DNA of 64,000 nt from G038396625 sp038396625 (GTDB lineage Bacteria; Bacillota; Clostridia; Peptostreptococcales; Thermotaleaceae), in assembly GCA_038396625.1 (NCBI GenBank), contig CP121688.1:558001-622000 (forward strand), written 5' to 3'. Numbering within the stretch: position 1 is the first letter of the stretch; each line of letters opens with the position of its first letter. Position numbers and translations under genes: made by a program. Positions 50,465 through 58,505 of the stretch are shown in pieces. A model generated the notes under the pieces. That model did no database searches. It was not told where the DNA came from and saw nothing but the letters and a program-made list of their open reading frames with translations.

Positions 50465-52345
50465 ATGGAGATTCATATGGGGTTAGAGAAATCAAAGAAA
50501 GCAGTCGCATGGAATTTGAGGATTTTGCGTAGAAGTATCATTCTTATGATACTAGATATCATACTAATCAACTTTGCTGCTGTAGCAGCACTAAGCTTAC
50601 GGTTTGAGTTTCATATTCCACAAAATTATCTTTTCAATTATACGGATCATGCAATCATAATGACAGTGGTGATGTTTGTCATCTACTATTTTTCCAATCT
50701 TTATAACAGCCTATGGAGATATGCCAGTATTGATGAGTTGGTGTATGTAGTATTGGCATCCTTTGCGGGAAGCAGTCTTTTATTCATTTTGTTTTCGATT
50801 CTGCAAATAGCGTTGCCAAGATCCTTCTACATCCTTTTTCTTTTGCTGAATATTACCTTTGTAGGAGGAACAAGATTTGCTTATCGATTCATCAGAAGGG
50901 TGAAAAGCTTTTATCTAAAAGAGGATACAGATAAAAAAAGAGTCTTGATTATCGGGGGAGGCAAAGCAGGCTCCATGGTCATCAAAGAAATGCATAACAA
51001 TCCTCAAATCCAAAAACAACCTATTGGTGTCATTGATGATGACCTCTCTAAGTACAAAAGAAAGATTCATGGCGTACCGGTAGTGGGTACCCGAAAAAAT
51101 ATAAAGAGTGTGATACAAGAAAAGAGAATTGATGAAATCATTATCGCCATGCCATCAGCAGACAAAGGCGCCATCAAGGAAATTGCCCATATGTGTAAAG
51201 ATGCCAAATGCAAACTGAAGACCCTTCCAGGGGTATATGAGCTCATTGACGGCAAGGTGGATATCAAAAAAATTCGTGATGTGGAGATCGCTGATTTATT
51301 AGGAAGAGAGCCCATCCAAATCAATTTAGAAGAAATCTGTGGCTACCTACAGGATGAAGTGGTGCTCATCACTGGCGGCGGCGGCTCTATCGGTTCAGAG
51401 CTCTGTCGGCAGATTGCAAGATTTCAACCTAAGAAATTACTAATCTTAGATATCTATGAAAACAATGCCTATGATATCCAAAATGAACTTTTGAGAAGAC
51501 ACAAAGATTTGGATTTGGAAGTATTGATCGCTTCTATCAGAGACCAAAAAAGAATGGAACAAATCTTTCAACTACATAACCCTACTGTTGTATTTCATGC
51601 CGCAGCCCATAAGCATGTGCCCCTAATGGAAGCAAATCCCACAGAGGCCATTAAAAATAATATTTTTGGCACCCTAAACATGGTAAATCTGGCAAATAAA
51701 TATAGTGCTAAAAGATTCGTTTTGATCTCAACAGATAAGGCTGTTAATCCGACAAATATAATGGGTGCTACCAAGAGAGTTGCCGAGATGATTATCCAGG
51801 CAATGGACAAGTACAGCCAAACAGAATATGTGGCTGTACGATTTGGCAATGTCCTAGGAAGCAATGGCAGCGTTATACCCCTCTTCAAGAAACAGATTGC
51901 CGAGGGAGGTCCTGTCACTGTAACCCATCCCGATATTATCCGTTATTTTATGACCATCCCAGAAGCCGTACAGCTTGTGATCCAAGCAGGAGCGATGGCA
52001 GAGGGTGGAGAAATCTTTGTCCTAGATATGGGAGCCCCCGTGAAGATCGTGGACCTAGCAAGGGATTTAATCAAGCTATCAGGATTTGAGCCCGATGTAG
52101 ACATCGAGATCGCATTCACAGGCTTAAGACCCGGTGAGAAGCTTTATGAAGAGCTCCTCATGGCAGAAGAAGGCCTGACCAATACCAAGCACGAAAAGAT
52201 CTTCATCGGACAGCCCTTAGCGATAGATATGATACAGCTCAAAAAAGAACTTTCAGTACTGAGTAGTATTTTGGAGATAGAGGAAAAGGAACTGATCGAA
52301 CCGATTATAAAGAAGTTGGTGCCTACTTATAGGAAGGTGGGGTAG
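50465..52345 (+). CDS. Membrane-bound UDP-N-acetylglucosamine 4,6-dehydratase (PglF/CapD type)
   Basis: Makes UDP-4-keto-6-deoxy-GlcNAc, the first step to bacillosamine-type or FucNAc sugars. ATG 50465 follows AAGGAGGGA (626 residues). Four membrane segments (about 25-150), a Rossmann CoA_binding_3-like domain (VLIIGGGKAGSMVIKEM), then an SDR domain with ITGGGGSIGSELCRQ, FHAAAHKHVPLME and STDKAVNPTNIMGATKR. The usual catalytic Tyr is Met here (MGATK), as in long-chain PglF-type dehydratases. Its natural partners, an aminotransferase and a PglC-like transferase, lie 3.5 kb downstream past an accessory insert. Confidence 0.93.
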   Translation: MEIHMGLEKSKKAVAWNLRILRRSIILMILDIILINFAAVAALSLRFEFHIPQNYLFNYTDHAIIMTVVMFVIYYFSNLYNSLWRYASIDELVYVVLASFAGSSLLFILFSILQIALPRSFYILFLLLNITFVGGTRFAYRFIRRVKSFYLKEDTDKKRVLIIGGGKAGSMVIKEMHNNPQIQKQPIGVIDDDLSKYKRKIHGVPVVGTRKNIKSVIQEKRIDEIIIAMPSADKGAIKEIAHMCKDAKCKLKTLPGVYELIDGKVDIKKIRDVEIADLLGREPIQINLEEICGYLQDEVVLITGGGGSIGSELCRQIARFQPKKLLILDIYENNAYDIQNELLRRHKDLDLEVLIASIRDQKRMEQIFQLHNPTVVFHAAAHKHVPLMEANPTEAIKNNIFGTLNMVNLANKYSAKRFVLISTDKAVNPTNIMGATKRVAEMIIQAMDKYSQTEYVAVRFGNVLGSNGSVIPLFKKQIAEGGPVTVTHPDIIRYFMTIPEAVQLVIQAGAMAEGGEIFVLDMGAPVKIVDLARDLIKLSGFEPDVDIEIAFTGLRPGEKLYEELLMAEEGLTNTKHEKIFIGQPLAIDMIQLKKELSVLSSILEIEEKELIEPIIKKLVPTYRKVG

Positions 52346-52395
52346 GGATGTGTTGAGATGGGGGTTGTTGAAATCGAGGTTGTATAAGTAGTAAA

Positions 52396-52716
52396 ATGAT
52401 TGAGCTTATAGTAGTAATTGCCATAATGGCTATCTTAGGAATTATTGCAATTCCATCTTTTAAGGGATATATAGAAAGAGTTAAAAAGAAGGTTTGCAAT
52501 ACAAACTGCATGGAATTGGAGAAGGTCTATGAAGCTTATTTAATTTTAGAGGATATAGACCATATAGAAGGTGTGTTTAATCAGTATCTGCAAGAGTATG
52601 GAGATAGTATATGTCCTAATCATGGGGTAATTACTTATATTGATGAAGAAGTTAGATGTAGTGCGTATGATGTGGAAACTATTGAGAAAGATATTGAAGG
52701 TGAAAGTGTGCCGTAG
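52396..52716 (+). CDS. Truncated type IV pilin-like protein
   Basis: 106 residues beginning MIELIVVIAIMAILGIIAIP, which is the hydrophobic pilin helix without the usual basic leader and Gly-Phe cleavage site. Upstream there is a stop in frame and no proper ribosome binding site, so the 5' end appears lost. The rest (KKVCNTNCMELEKVYEAYLI, IDHIEGVFNQYLQEYGDSIC) is clearly related to the pilins at 53639 and 55256, with the same Cys spacing. Probably a pseudogene or a remnant of the cassette repeated downstream. Confidence 0.6.
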   Translation: MIELIVVIAIMAILGIIAIPSFKGYIERVKKKVCNTNCMELEKVYEAYLILEDIDHIEGVFNQYLQEYGDSICPNHGVITYIDEEVRCSAYDVETIEKDIEGESVP

Positions 52717-52739
52717 AATAAAATGAAAGGAGTCTTCAA

Positions 52740-53141
52740 ATGGATGAATTGAAAGATGTTAGATGGAAACAAAGGTTTACTAATTTTGAAAAATCTTACA
52801 ATCTATTAAATCAATACATTAACCAACCAATTGAAACAGAACTGGAAAGAGCAGGCATTATTCAGTTCTTTGAAATTTCCTTTGAACTTTCTTGGAAGTT
52901 GATGAAGGATTATCTTGAAGCCCAAGAACTTAGTGTAAAAAGCCCAAGAGAAACGATCAAACAGGCATATCAAATTGGTTTAATTGATGATGGACACGTA
53001 TGGATTGATGCCCTTTCAGATAGAAACTTAACGGTTCATACCTATGATGAAAAAATGGCCAAAAAAATGGTTGATGATATTACAAAAATGTATTTTCCAG
53101 AGCTTAAAAAACTTTATGATAAGTTAGTTAAGGAGCTATAG
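52740..53141 (+). CDS. HEPN-family toxin (HI0074-like nucleotidyltransferase substrate-binding protein)
   Basis: 133-residue all-helical protein with WKQRFTNFEKSYNLLNQY, FEISFELSWKLMKDYLE, SPRETIKQAYQIGLI and DRNLTVHTYDE, the last carrying the RX4H motif of HEPN RNases. It is followed two bases later by its MNT partner. Such pairs act as toxin-antitoxin modules in which the MNT protein blocks the HEPN RNase, often by AMPylation. It lies in the accessory insert between the glycan genes. Confidence 0.85.
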   Translation: MDELKDVRWKQRFTNFEKSYNLLNQYINQPIETELERAGIIQFFEISFELSWKLMKDYLEAQELSVKSPRETIKQAYQIGLIDDGHVWIDALSDRNLTVHTYDEKMAKKMVDDITKMYFPELKKLYDKLVKEL

Positions 53142-53143
53142 AA

Positions 53144-53455
53144 ATGTACGGATTGCTTGATAGAGATTTAAAGTTTATTATAGAAGCTGTTGATAAGTAT
53201 TCAGAAATTGAGGAAGTCGTTCTATTTGGTAGCAGAGCCATGGGAAATTATAAAAAAGGTTCAGATGTTGACCTAGCTATAGTAGGGGAAAATATAGATA
53301 GAAAGATACTAAGAAGAATATGTGATGACCTAAATGAAGAATATCCATTACCATATTTTTTCGATGTCGTAAACTATAATGAAATTTCAAATGACAAGTT
53401 AAAAAAACACATTGATAGTGTAGGGAAGTCGATTTATAAAAGAAATTCTAACTAA
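53144..53455 (+). CDS. MNT-family minimal nucleotidyltransferase (antitoxin)
   Basis: 103 residues: VVLFGSRAMGNYKKGSDVDL holds the GSx9DxD catalytic motif, followed by FFDVVNYNEI with the third acidic residue. Cognate partner of the HEPN gene directly upstream (AGGAGC ribosome binding site within that gene's end). Intact, in contrast to the dead MNT/HEPN pair at 37050-37485. Confidence 0.87.
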   Translation: MYGLLDRDLKFIIEAVDKYSEIEEVVLFGSRAMGNYKKGSDVDLAIVGENIDRKILRRICDDLNEEYPLPYFFDVVNYNEISNDKLKKHIDSVGKSIYKRNSN

Positions 53456-53457
53456 TA

Positions 53458-53474
53458 GTCACGCACTGCGTGAC
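53458..53474. terminator. Short palindrome after the HEPN/MNT pair
   Basis: GTCACGCACTGCGTGAC, a perfect 8-bp inverted repeat around one base, two bases after the MNT stop codon. Without a T tract it may be a weak terminator or a protein-binding site. Confidence 0.4.
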
Positions 53475-53638
53475 CAATTAACGATTGCAGTATGGGCATA
53501 ATTTGCAACAAGCGTGGAAATTAATGTAATAGAATTCGAGTACATTAAAATGAACTATCAAGGATTACTTGACAGTTGGATAGTAGACAGGAAAAGCGTT
53601 TGAAGTTCCTGATCAACTGACCACTAAAGGTGATTACA

Positions 53639-53998
53639 ATGAATAAAAAATCAGGTAGATTCACTTTAGTAGAATTGGTTGTTGTGATTGCAATCATGAG
53701 AATCATTGCAGCCGTTGCTGTTCCAAGATTTATGGGATTCAGAAACAAGGCAGAAGAGAGAGTGTGTGATGCGAATCGGAAAGCCGTAGAAAGGATATAC
53801 TCTGCTTTTCTGGTTGCAAACGATATTGATCATGAGGATAGCATCTTTAATCAATTTCTTGCTGAAAATTTCGATGAGGTGTGTTCAGCCGGGGGGTTTA
53901 TCAGTGATGAGGATGAAGAAGTAAAGTGTAGTGTGTATGAAAATGGAAGTGAAGATAATGTAGATGAGCCACCAGGAGATGAAGAGCCTTGGTTGTGA
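53639..53998 (+). CDS. Type IV pilin-like protein with altered cleavage site
   Basis: 119 residues from ATG 53639 (AAAGGTGAT upstream). It begins MNKKSGRFTLVELVVVIAIM. Pilins need Gly at -1 before Phe/Met; here the residue is Arg (Gly in the sister gene at 55256), and a second Gly-to-Arg change puts a charge in the membrane helix (IMRIIAA versus ILGIIAA). The two Cys of the C-terminal loop are kept (RVCDAN, VKCSVY), and the tail is acidic/Pro-rich. Processing and membrane insertion are probably impaired. The second of three related genes in the accessory insert; no pilus assembly genes are in view. Confidence 0.72.
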   Translation: MNKKSGRFTLVELVVVIAIMRIIAAVAVPRFMGFRNKAEERVCDANRKAVERIYSAFLVANDIDHEDSIFNQFLAENFDEVCSAGGFISDEDEEVKCSVYENGSEDNVDEPPGDEEPWL

Positions 53999-54298
53999 TG
54001 AAAGTATGATGTAAGGATGACTAAAAAAGAAAAACACAAGATGTTGCAGAGGGGAAAAATGCTTCTGCTAGATCCTGTATAAATGGTAATAATTACCAAT
54101 TTGGGTTTTCCAAGTGAGTATGGTGAAGTAATTAGAGCCACAAGATGCAGCATAGAATGCAAAGGAAACGAACTAAGTTATGCAAGATATAGATAAACCC
54201 AACTGCTCGAAAAATTCGATGAGTTAAGTTTTGAGAATATGCTATAGTATTTATAACTACCGAAGTACCGAAAATTACTGTGATGAAGGGAGATAACT
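53999..54298. other. 3' flank of pilin cassette A
   Basis: It holds a 21-codon frame MTKKEKHKMLQRGKMLLLDP (54017-54082) homologous at its start to the frame at 55634, a 7-bp inverted repeat TAATTAC/GTAATTA (54090-54134) around GTGAGTATGGTGAA, and a possible -10 (TATAGT) before the KilA-N gene. A direct repeat TACCGAAG/TACCGAAA is near 54260-54275. Confidence 0.45.
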
Positions 54299-55141
54299 AT
54301 GAAACCTAAGAATAAAAAAATAGATGTTCAGGGAAGAGAAGTTGTCATCAACACAGTGAATAATGAAGACTATATTTCTATTACTGATATAGCAAAATAT
54401 AAGGATGAAAAAAGATCAGACTATATTATTCAAAACTGGTTAAGAAATAGAAATACCATTGAATTCTTAGGAATTTGGGAAAAGCTCAACAATCCAGATT
54501 TTAATCCCATCGAATTCGAGGGGTTTAGAAATCAAGCAGGACTAAATAGCTTTGTTCTTACATCAAAAAAATGGATTGAAGCAACTAATGCAATCGGTCT
54601 TGTAGCTAAGCCAGGAAGATACGGCGGAACATATGCCCATAAAGATATTGCATTTGAGTTTGCATCGTGGGTATCTGTTGAATTTAAGTTGTATCTCATA
54701 AAAGAATTTCAAAGGCTTAAAGATCAGGAGCATGGTCAACTAGACTGGAACATTAAAAGAAATTTGACGAAGATTAACTATCGAATTCATACAGATGCAA
54801 TTAAAGAAAATCTCATGCCAAAAGAGTTAAGCGGAAAAGAAAAGAGTATAATCTATGCATCTGAAGCTGATGTGCTTAATATGGCTTTGTTTGGAATGAC
54901 AGCAAAGACATGGAGAGAAAACAATCCAGATAAGACTGGAAATATAAGAGACTATGCTAACGTATCTCAATTAGTATGCTTGTCGAACCTCGAGAGCTTA
55001 AATGCAGTTTTGATTAATGATGGGTTAGAGCAGAGCCAGAGACTAGAAAAGCTAAATAAAATTGCCATAAGTCAGATGAAAATTCTTATTGATGATGGGG
55101 ATGAATATCTAGCTATAGGGTCGAATGAAACAAATGAGTGA
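54299..55141 (+). CDS. KilA-N domain protein
   Basis: 280 residues with an N-terminal KilA-N domain (about 10-125: DYISITDIAKYKDEKRSDYI, WLRNRNTIEFLGIWEKLNNP, KPGRYGGTYAHKDIAFEFAS, FKLYLIKEFQRLKDQE). KilA-N proteins are DNA-binding proteins of phages and mobile DNA. The C-terminal part (YASEADVLNMALFGMTAKTW, NPDKTGNIRDYA) is a second conserved region often found with KilA-N in bacteria. It lies between two pilin cassettes, with its own ribosome binding site GAAGGGAGA. It marks the insert as mobile-derived; no integrase is present. Confidence 0.85.
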   Translation: MKPKNKKIDVQGREVVINTVNNEDYISITDIAKYKDEKRSDYIIQNWLRNRNTIEFLGIWEKLNNPDFNPIEFEGFRNQAGLNSFVLTSKKWIEATNAIGLVAKPGRYGGTYAHKDIAFEFASWVSVEFKLYLIKEFQRLKDQEHGQLDWNIKRNLTKINYRIHTDAIKENLMPKELSGKEKSIIYASEADVLNMALFGMTAKTWRENNPDKTGNIRDYANVSQLVCLSNLESLNAVLINDGLEQSQRLEKLNKIAISQMKILIDDGDEYLAIGSNETNE

Positions 55142-55255
55142 CCATTGGTGGGAAATAGAAAATCTTTTACTAATCAACAAACCAACTATTAGGAATTTCC
55201 TAAAGGTTCAAAAGTGATGAGTTATGGTGCTGTATAAACTCTTAAGGTGATCACA

Positions 55256-55615
55256 ATGAATAAAAAATCTGATGGTTTTACTTTAGTAGAATTAATAATT
55301 GTGATAGCAATACTTGGAATCATTGCAGCAATAGCTGTTCCAAGATTTACTGGATTCAAGAGCATGGCGGAGGAAAGGGTTTGTGGTGCCAATAGGAAAA
55401 CAGTACAAAGAATGTACTCAGCTTTTCTAGTTGAAAATGATATTGATCATGAAGATAGCATATTTAATCAATTTCTTACTAGGAATTTTGATAAGATTTG
55501 CCCTTCTAGGGGAGTGATCAGGTATGAAGATGGAAAAGTAAAGTGTAGTGTACATAGAAATGAGCAACAACCACCTGAAGAAGAATCTCCTGGAGAAGAA
55601 GTTCCTTGGCTTTGA
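55256..55615 (+). CDS. Type IV pilin-like protein
   Basis: 119 residues from ATG 55256 (AAGGTGAT upstream). MNKKSDGFTLVELIIVIAIL is a complete prepilin signal: basic leader, Gly-Phe cleavage point, Glu at +5 and an unbroken hydrophobic helix. C-terminal domain has two Cys (RVCGAN, VKCSVH) and an acidic Pro-rich end. It is closely related to the gene at 53639 and is the only fully intact one of the three. Processing would need a prepilin peptidase encoded elsewhere. Confidence 0.82.
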   Translation: MNKKSDGFTLVELIIVIAILGIIAAIAVPRFTGFKSMAEERVCGANRKTVQRMYSAFLVENDIDHEDSIFNQFLTRNFDKICPSRGVIRYEDGKVKCSVHRNEQQPPEEESPGEEVPWL

Positions 55616-55917
55616 GATCAATATGATGTAAGGATGACTAAAAATGAAAAGTGCATATATTGTGGAGAACAGGCGTTCAGATACAATATACTGCATATAT
55701 TTATCCTTTCAGCATATTCGGGTGCGACGTGAGTATGGTGAAAGGATAAAGAGGCTGTAAGTCAGTGATATCAATGGGTTCAACAGAAAAGTAAAAATGT
55801 ACATTTTATAAGATTGACCGAATTACATAAATTAGGAAATCAAGGTGCTATAACAAGCACCTATACATTATATAGATGAACAACACAAAAGAAACTATTT
55901 AAGAGAGGGCGAATAAG
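55616..55917. other. 3' flank of pilin cassette B and upstream region of the aminotransferase gene
   Basis: It holds a 32-codon frame (55634-55732; MTKNEKCIYCGEQAF, one CxxC pair) with ribosome binding site TGTAAGG, probably the stump of a zinc-ribbon gene. A perfect 12-bp inverted repeat TTTATCCTTTCA/TGAAAGGATAAA (55700-55750) surrounds GTGAGTATGG, matching the position of a different stem in cassette A. Confidence 0.45.
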
Positions 55918-57132
55918 ATGACTGAATTGAGAAGCATTCCATTTTCACCACCAGATATTTCAGACGAAGAGATCAATGAAGTAGTAGATACATTAAAGTC
56001 AGGGTGGATTACAACAGGACCTAAAACAAAATTATTCGAAAAGCAAATTGCTGAGTATTGTAATACATCAAAGGCAGTTGCTCTCAATTCAGCGACAGCT
56101 GCAATGGAGATGACTTTAAGACTACTTGGTATTGGACCAGGAGATGAAGTCATCACTTGTGCATATACTTATTCGGCTTCAGCGAGTGTCATCACTCATG
56201 TAGGTGCAAAAGTGGTTCTTGTTGATTCAGGAAAGGACTCTTTCCATATCGATTATGATGGAATCGCTGATGCCATTACAGAGAAAACAAAAGCCATCAT
56301 TCCAGTTGATATTGGAGGGGTGATGTGTGATTACGATAGAATTTTCAAAGCTGTAGAAAGCAAGAAACATCTATTCAATCCATCAAATGATCTACAGAAG
56401 GCATTTGGTAGGGTTGTTGTTGTTGCAGACGCAGCTCACTCTATAGGGGCTACTTATAATGGAAAGATGAGTGGCGAGGTTGCTGACTTCACATCTTTCT
56501 CTTTTCATGCTGTAAAGAATCTTACTACTGCCGAAGGTGGAGCAGTTACATGGAGAGATATTGATGGCTTTGATAATGAAGAGATTTATAAACAGTATAT
56601 GCTTCTTTCCCTTCACGGCCAATCAAAAGATGCCCTTGCTAAGACAAAACTCGGTGCTTGGGAGTATGACATCATCGCTCCAAACTATAAATGCAACATG
56701 ACAGATATTATGGCATCTCTTGGACTTGCACAGTTTAAAAGATATCCAGAGATTCTTGGTAGAAGAAAAGAGAACATTGAAAAGTATGATGCTTTATTGA
56801 GCCAATTAGAAGTAACGCCTATGAAGCACTATAGTGAGACGTATCAGTCTTGTGGGCATCTATATCTACTTAGACTTAATGGAAAAGATGAAGCATTTAG
56901 AAATGATGTGATTACGAAGATGGCTGAGAAGGGTGTTTCAAGTAATGTACACTATAAGCCACTTCCGATGCATTCAGCATATAAGAATTTAGGGTTTAAG
57001 ATGGAAGATTATCCAAATGCGTTTGATATGTACAAGAATGAGATTACACTGCCACTTCATACCTTGTTGACGGATGAAGATATTGAGTATGTTGTTGGTA
57101 GATTAAAAGAATCAATAGACGAGCTTAAGTAA
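55918..57132 (+). CDS. DegT/DnrJ/EryC1 sugar aminotransferase (PglE-like)
   Basis: PLP enzyme that aminates the 4-keto sugar nucleotide, likely UDP-4-keto-6-deoxy-GlcNAc from the dehydratase at 50465. 404 residues. GWITTGPKTKLFEKQ, NSATAAMEMTLR, VVVADAAHSIGATY (PLP Asp171) and FSFHAVKNLTTAEGG (PLP Lys200) are all present; EITLPLHTLLTDEDIEYVV is the usual C-terminal block. It resumes the glycan operon after the accessory insert, 12 bases before the next gene. Confidence 0.92.
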   Translation: MTELRSIPFSPPDISDEEINEVVDTLKSGWITTGPKTKLFEKQIAEYCNTSKAVALNSATAAMEMTLRLLGIGPGDEVITCAYTYSASASVITHVGAKVVLVDSGKDSFHIDYDGIADAITEKTKAIIPVDIGGVMCDYDRIFKAVESKKHLFNPSNDLQKAFGRVVVVADAAHSIGATYNGKMSGEVADFTSFSFHAVKNLTTAEGGAVTWRDIDGFDNEEIYKQYMLLSLHGQSKDALAKTKLGAWEYDIIAPNYKCNMTDIMASLGLAQFKRYPEILGRRKENIEKYDALLSQLEVTPMKHYSETYQSCGHLYLLRLNGKDEAFRNDVITKMAEKGVSSNVHYKPLPMHSAYKNLGFKMEDYPNAFDMYKNEITLPLHTLLTDEDIEYVVGRLKESIDELK

Positions 57133-57144
57133 TGGGGTGAAGGT

Positions 57145-57771
57145 GTGTATCGTAATTTTTTTAAGAGAATATTCGATTTAGTATTAGCAATCATAGCACT
57201 TCCATTCTGGTTGATTATTTTAATTGTTGTTGGTCCGATGATCTATTTTCAGGACAAAGGCTCGATCTTCTATAACGCTCCTCGCTTAGGTAAGGATGGG
57301 AAGATATTTAAGATGTATAAGTTCAGGTCTATGAAAATGAACGCTCCCGATCTACGTAATGAAGATGGTTCTACTTTCAATGCAGAGGACGATCCAAGGC
57401 TTACGAAGATAGGTAAATTCATCAGAAAGACAAGCCTTGATGAAACACCGCAGCTCCTTAATATCATTAAAGGCGATATGAGCATTATTGGTCCAAGACC
57501 TGATCTTCCAGAGCATATGGAGCTATACGAAGGAAATGAAGGTAGAAAGCTTGAGATAAGACCAGGTGTTACTGGCTATAACCAAGCCTACTATAGAAAT
57601 ACAGTCCCATGGAAAGAAAGAATCAAGAATGATATTTACTACATTGATCATTTGACGATGTGGATGGATATCAAAGTGTTCTTTAAGACCGCAGTATCAG
57701 TTCTTAAGAGGGAAGATGTGTTTGTAGAACAGAAATCAGAAAACAAGAATGGTGAGAAAGCTAATGTCTAG
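57145..57771 (+). CDS. Undecaprenyl-phosphate sugar-1-phosphate transferase, small PglC type
   Basis: Initiating phosphoglycosyl transferase with one N-terminal re-entrant membrane helix (8-33; RIFDLVLAIIALPFWLIIL) and the catalytic domain only (208 residues). KFRSMKMNAPDLRNEDGSTF, KTSLDETPQLLNIIKGDMS (Asp-Glu dyad), IGPRPDLPEHM and RPGVTGYNQAYYRNTVPW. Start GTG 57145. With the dehydratase and aminotransferase it suggests a diNAc-bacillosamine-like or related first sugar. Distinct from the long WbaP-type enzyme at 34626. Confidence 0.92.
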   Translation: MYRNFFKRIFDLVLAIIALPFWLIILIVVGPMIYFQDKGSIFYNAPRLGKDGKIFKMYKFRSMKMNAPDLRNEDGSTFNAEDDPRLTKIGKFIRKTSLDETPQLLNIIKGDMSIIGPRPDLPEHMELYEGNEGRKLEIRPGVTGYNQAYYRNTVPWKERIKNDIYYIDHLTMWMDIKVFFKTAVSVLKREDVFVEQKSENKNGEKANV

Positions 57772-58489
57772 TAAAAATTATGAGCTAAGGCCACTACAGT
57801 GGGACACAGATTACTTTGGTGTGAGATCAGCTAGGGTCAATCTAAGTGGCATTGTAGATGAGAGAGGTCAAGAAGAGATAATAGAGTTTTGCAAAGGCTA
57901 TGACTTTGTTACCATCTCTAACCTTGACAACATAAAAGAGAATAACCACTGGATAGGCAATAGAACGAATGCTTTTCTGGCTGATATGAACATTCAGTTC
58001 ATAAAAGTCTTGGCAGATAAGCCAGACTATCAAGATGAGAAGACTTATGTGGTGAATTGCTTATCTAGGAATGAACAGATTGTTGATATTGCAAAGAAGT
58101 CATTTAACTATTCTAGGTTCTTTAATGACCCGATGCTGCCTCAAGAGCAAGCTAATAACATTTACCTGCACTGGACTGAGTGTGCTTTTGGTCAGGAGAA
58201 TAAGTACTTTGTTATTTCGGAAAGAGAAGGAAATGTAGCTGGATATATACTTTTCTCTTTTAATGAAGATAGTAGTGTAATTGAGCTTATTGCTGTTGAT
58301 GAAAAGTATCAAGGACAAAGAGTTGGAAAGTCATTGATTCATACCATGGAATCATTTGTTATAGATCAAGGAATTAAAAAAATCAAAGTTGGAACTCAAG
58401 TGAATAACATATCTGCAGCTCAGTTTTATAATGCTATGGGATTTAAGTATGTGAGCTGTGGGAGTATGTATCATTTGTGGAGAAGATGA
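57764..58489 (+). CDS. GNAT N-acetyltransferase for an amino sugar (WecD-like)
   Basis: 241 residues from ATG 57764, overlapping the previous stop by eight bases with GGTGAG inside that gene. The C-terminal GNAT fold is clear (VAGYILFSFNEDSSVIELIA, VDEKYQGQRVGKSLIHTM acetyl-CoA loop, NISAAQFYNAMGFKYV). The N-terminal part (LRPLQWDTDYFGVRSARVN) matches WecD-type sugar acetyltransferases. Likely acetylates the 4-amino group made by the aminotransferase two genes upstream. Confidence 0.85.
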   Translation: MSSKNYELRPLQWDTDYFGVRSARVNLSGIVDERGQEEIIEFCKGYDFVTISNLDNIKENNHWIGNRTNAFLADMNIQFIKVLADKPDYQDEKTYVVNCLSRNEQIVDIAKKSFNYSRFFNDPMLPQEQANNIYLHWTECAFGQENKYFVISEREGNVAGYILFSFNEDSSVIELIAVDEKYQGQRVGKSLIHTMESFVIDQGIKKIKVGTQVNNISAAQFYNAMGFKYVSCGSMYHLWRR

Positions 58490-58505
58490 AAAGGAAGATA
58501 ATATT

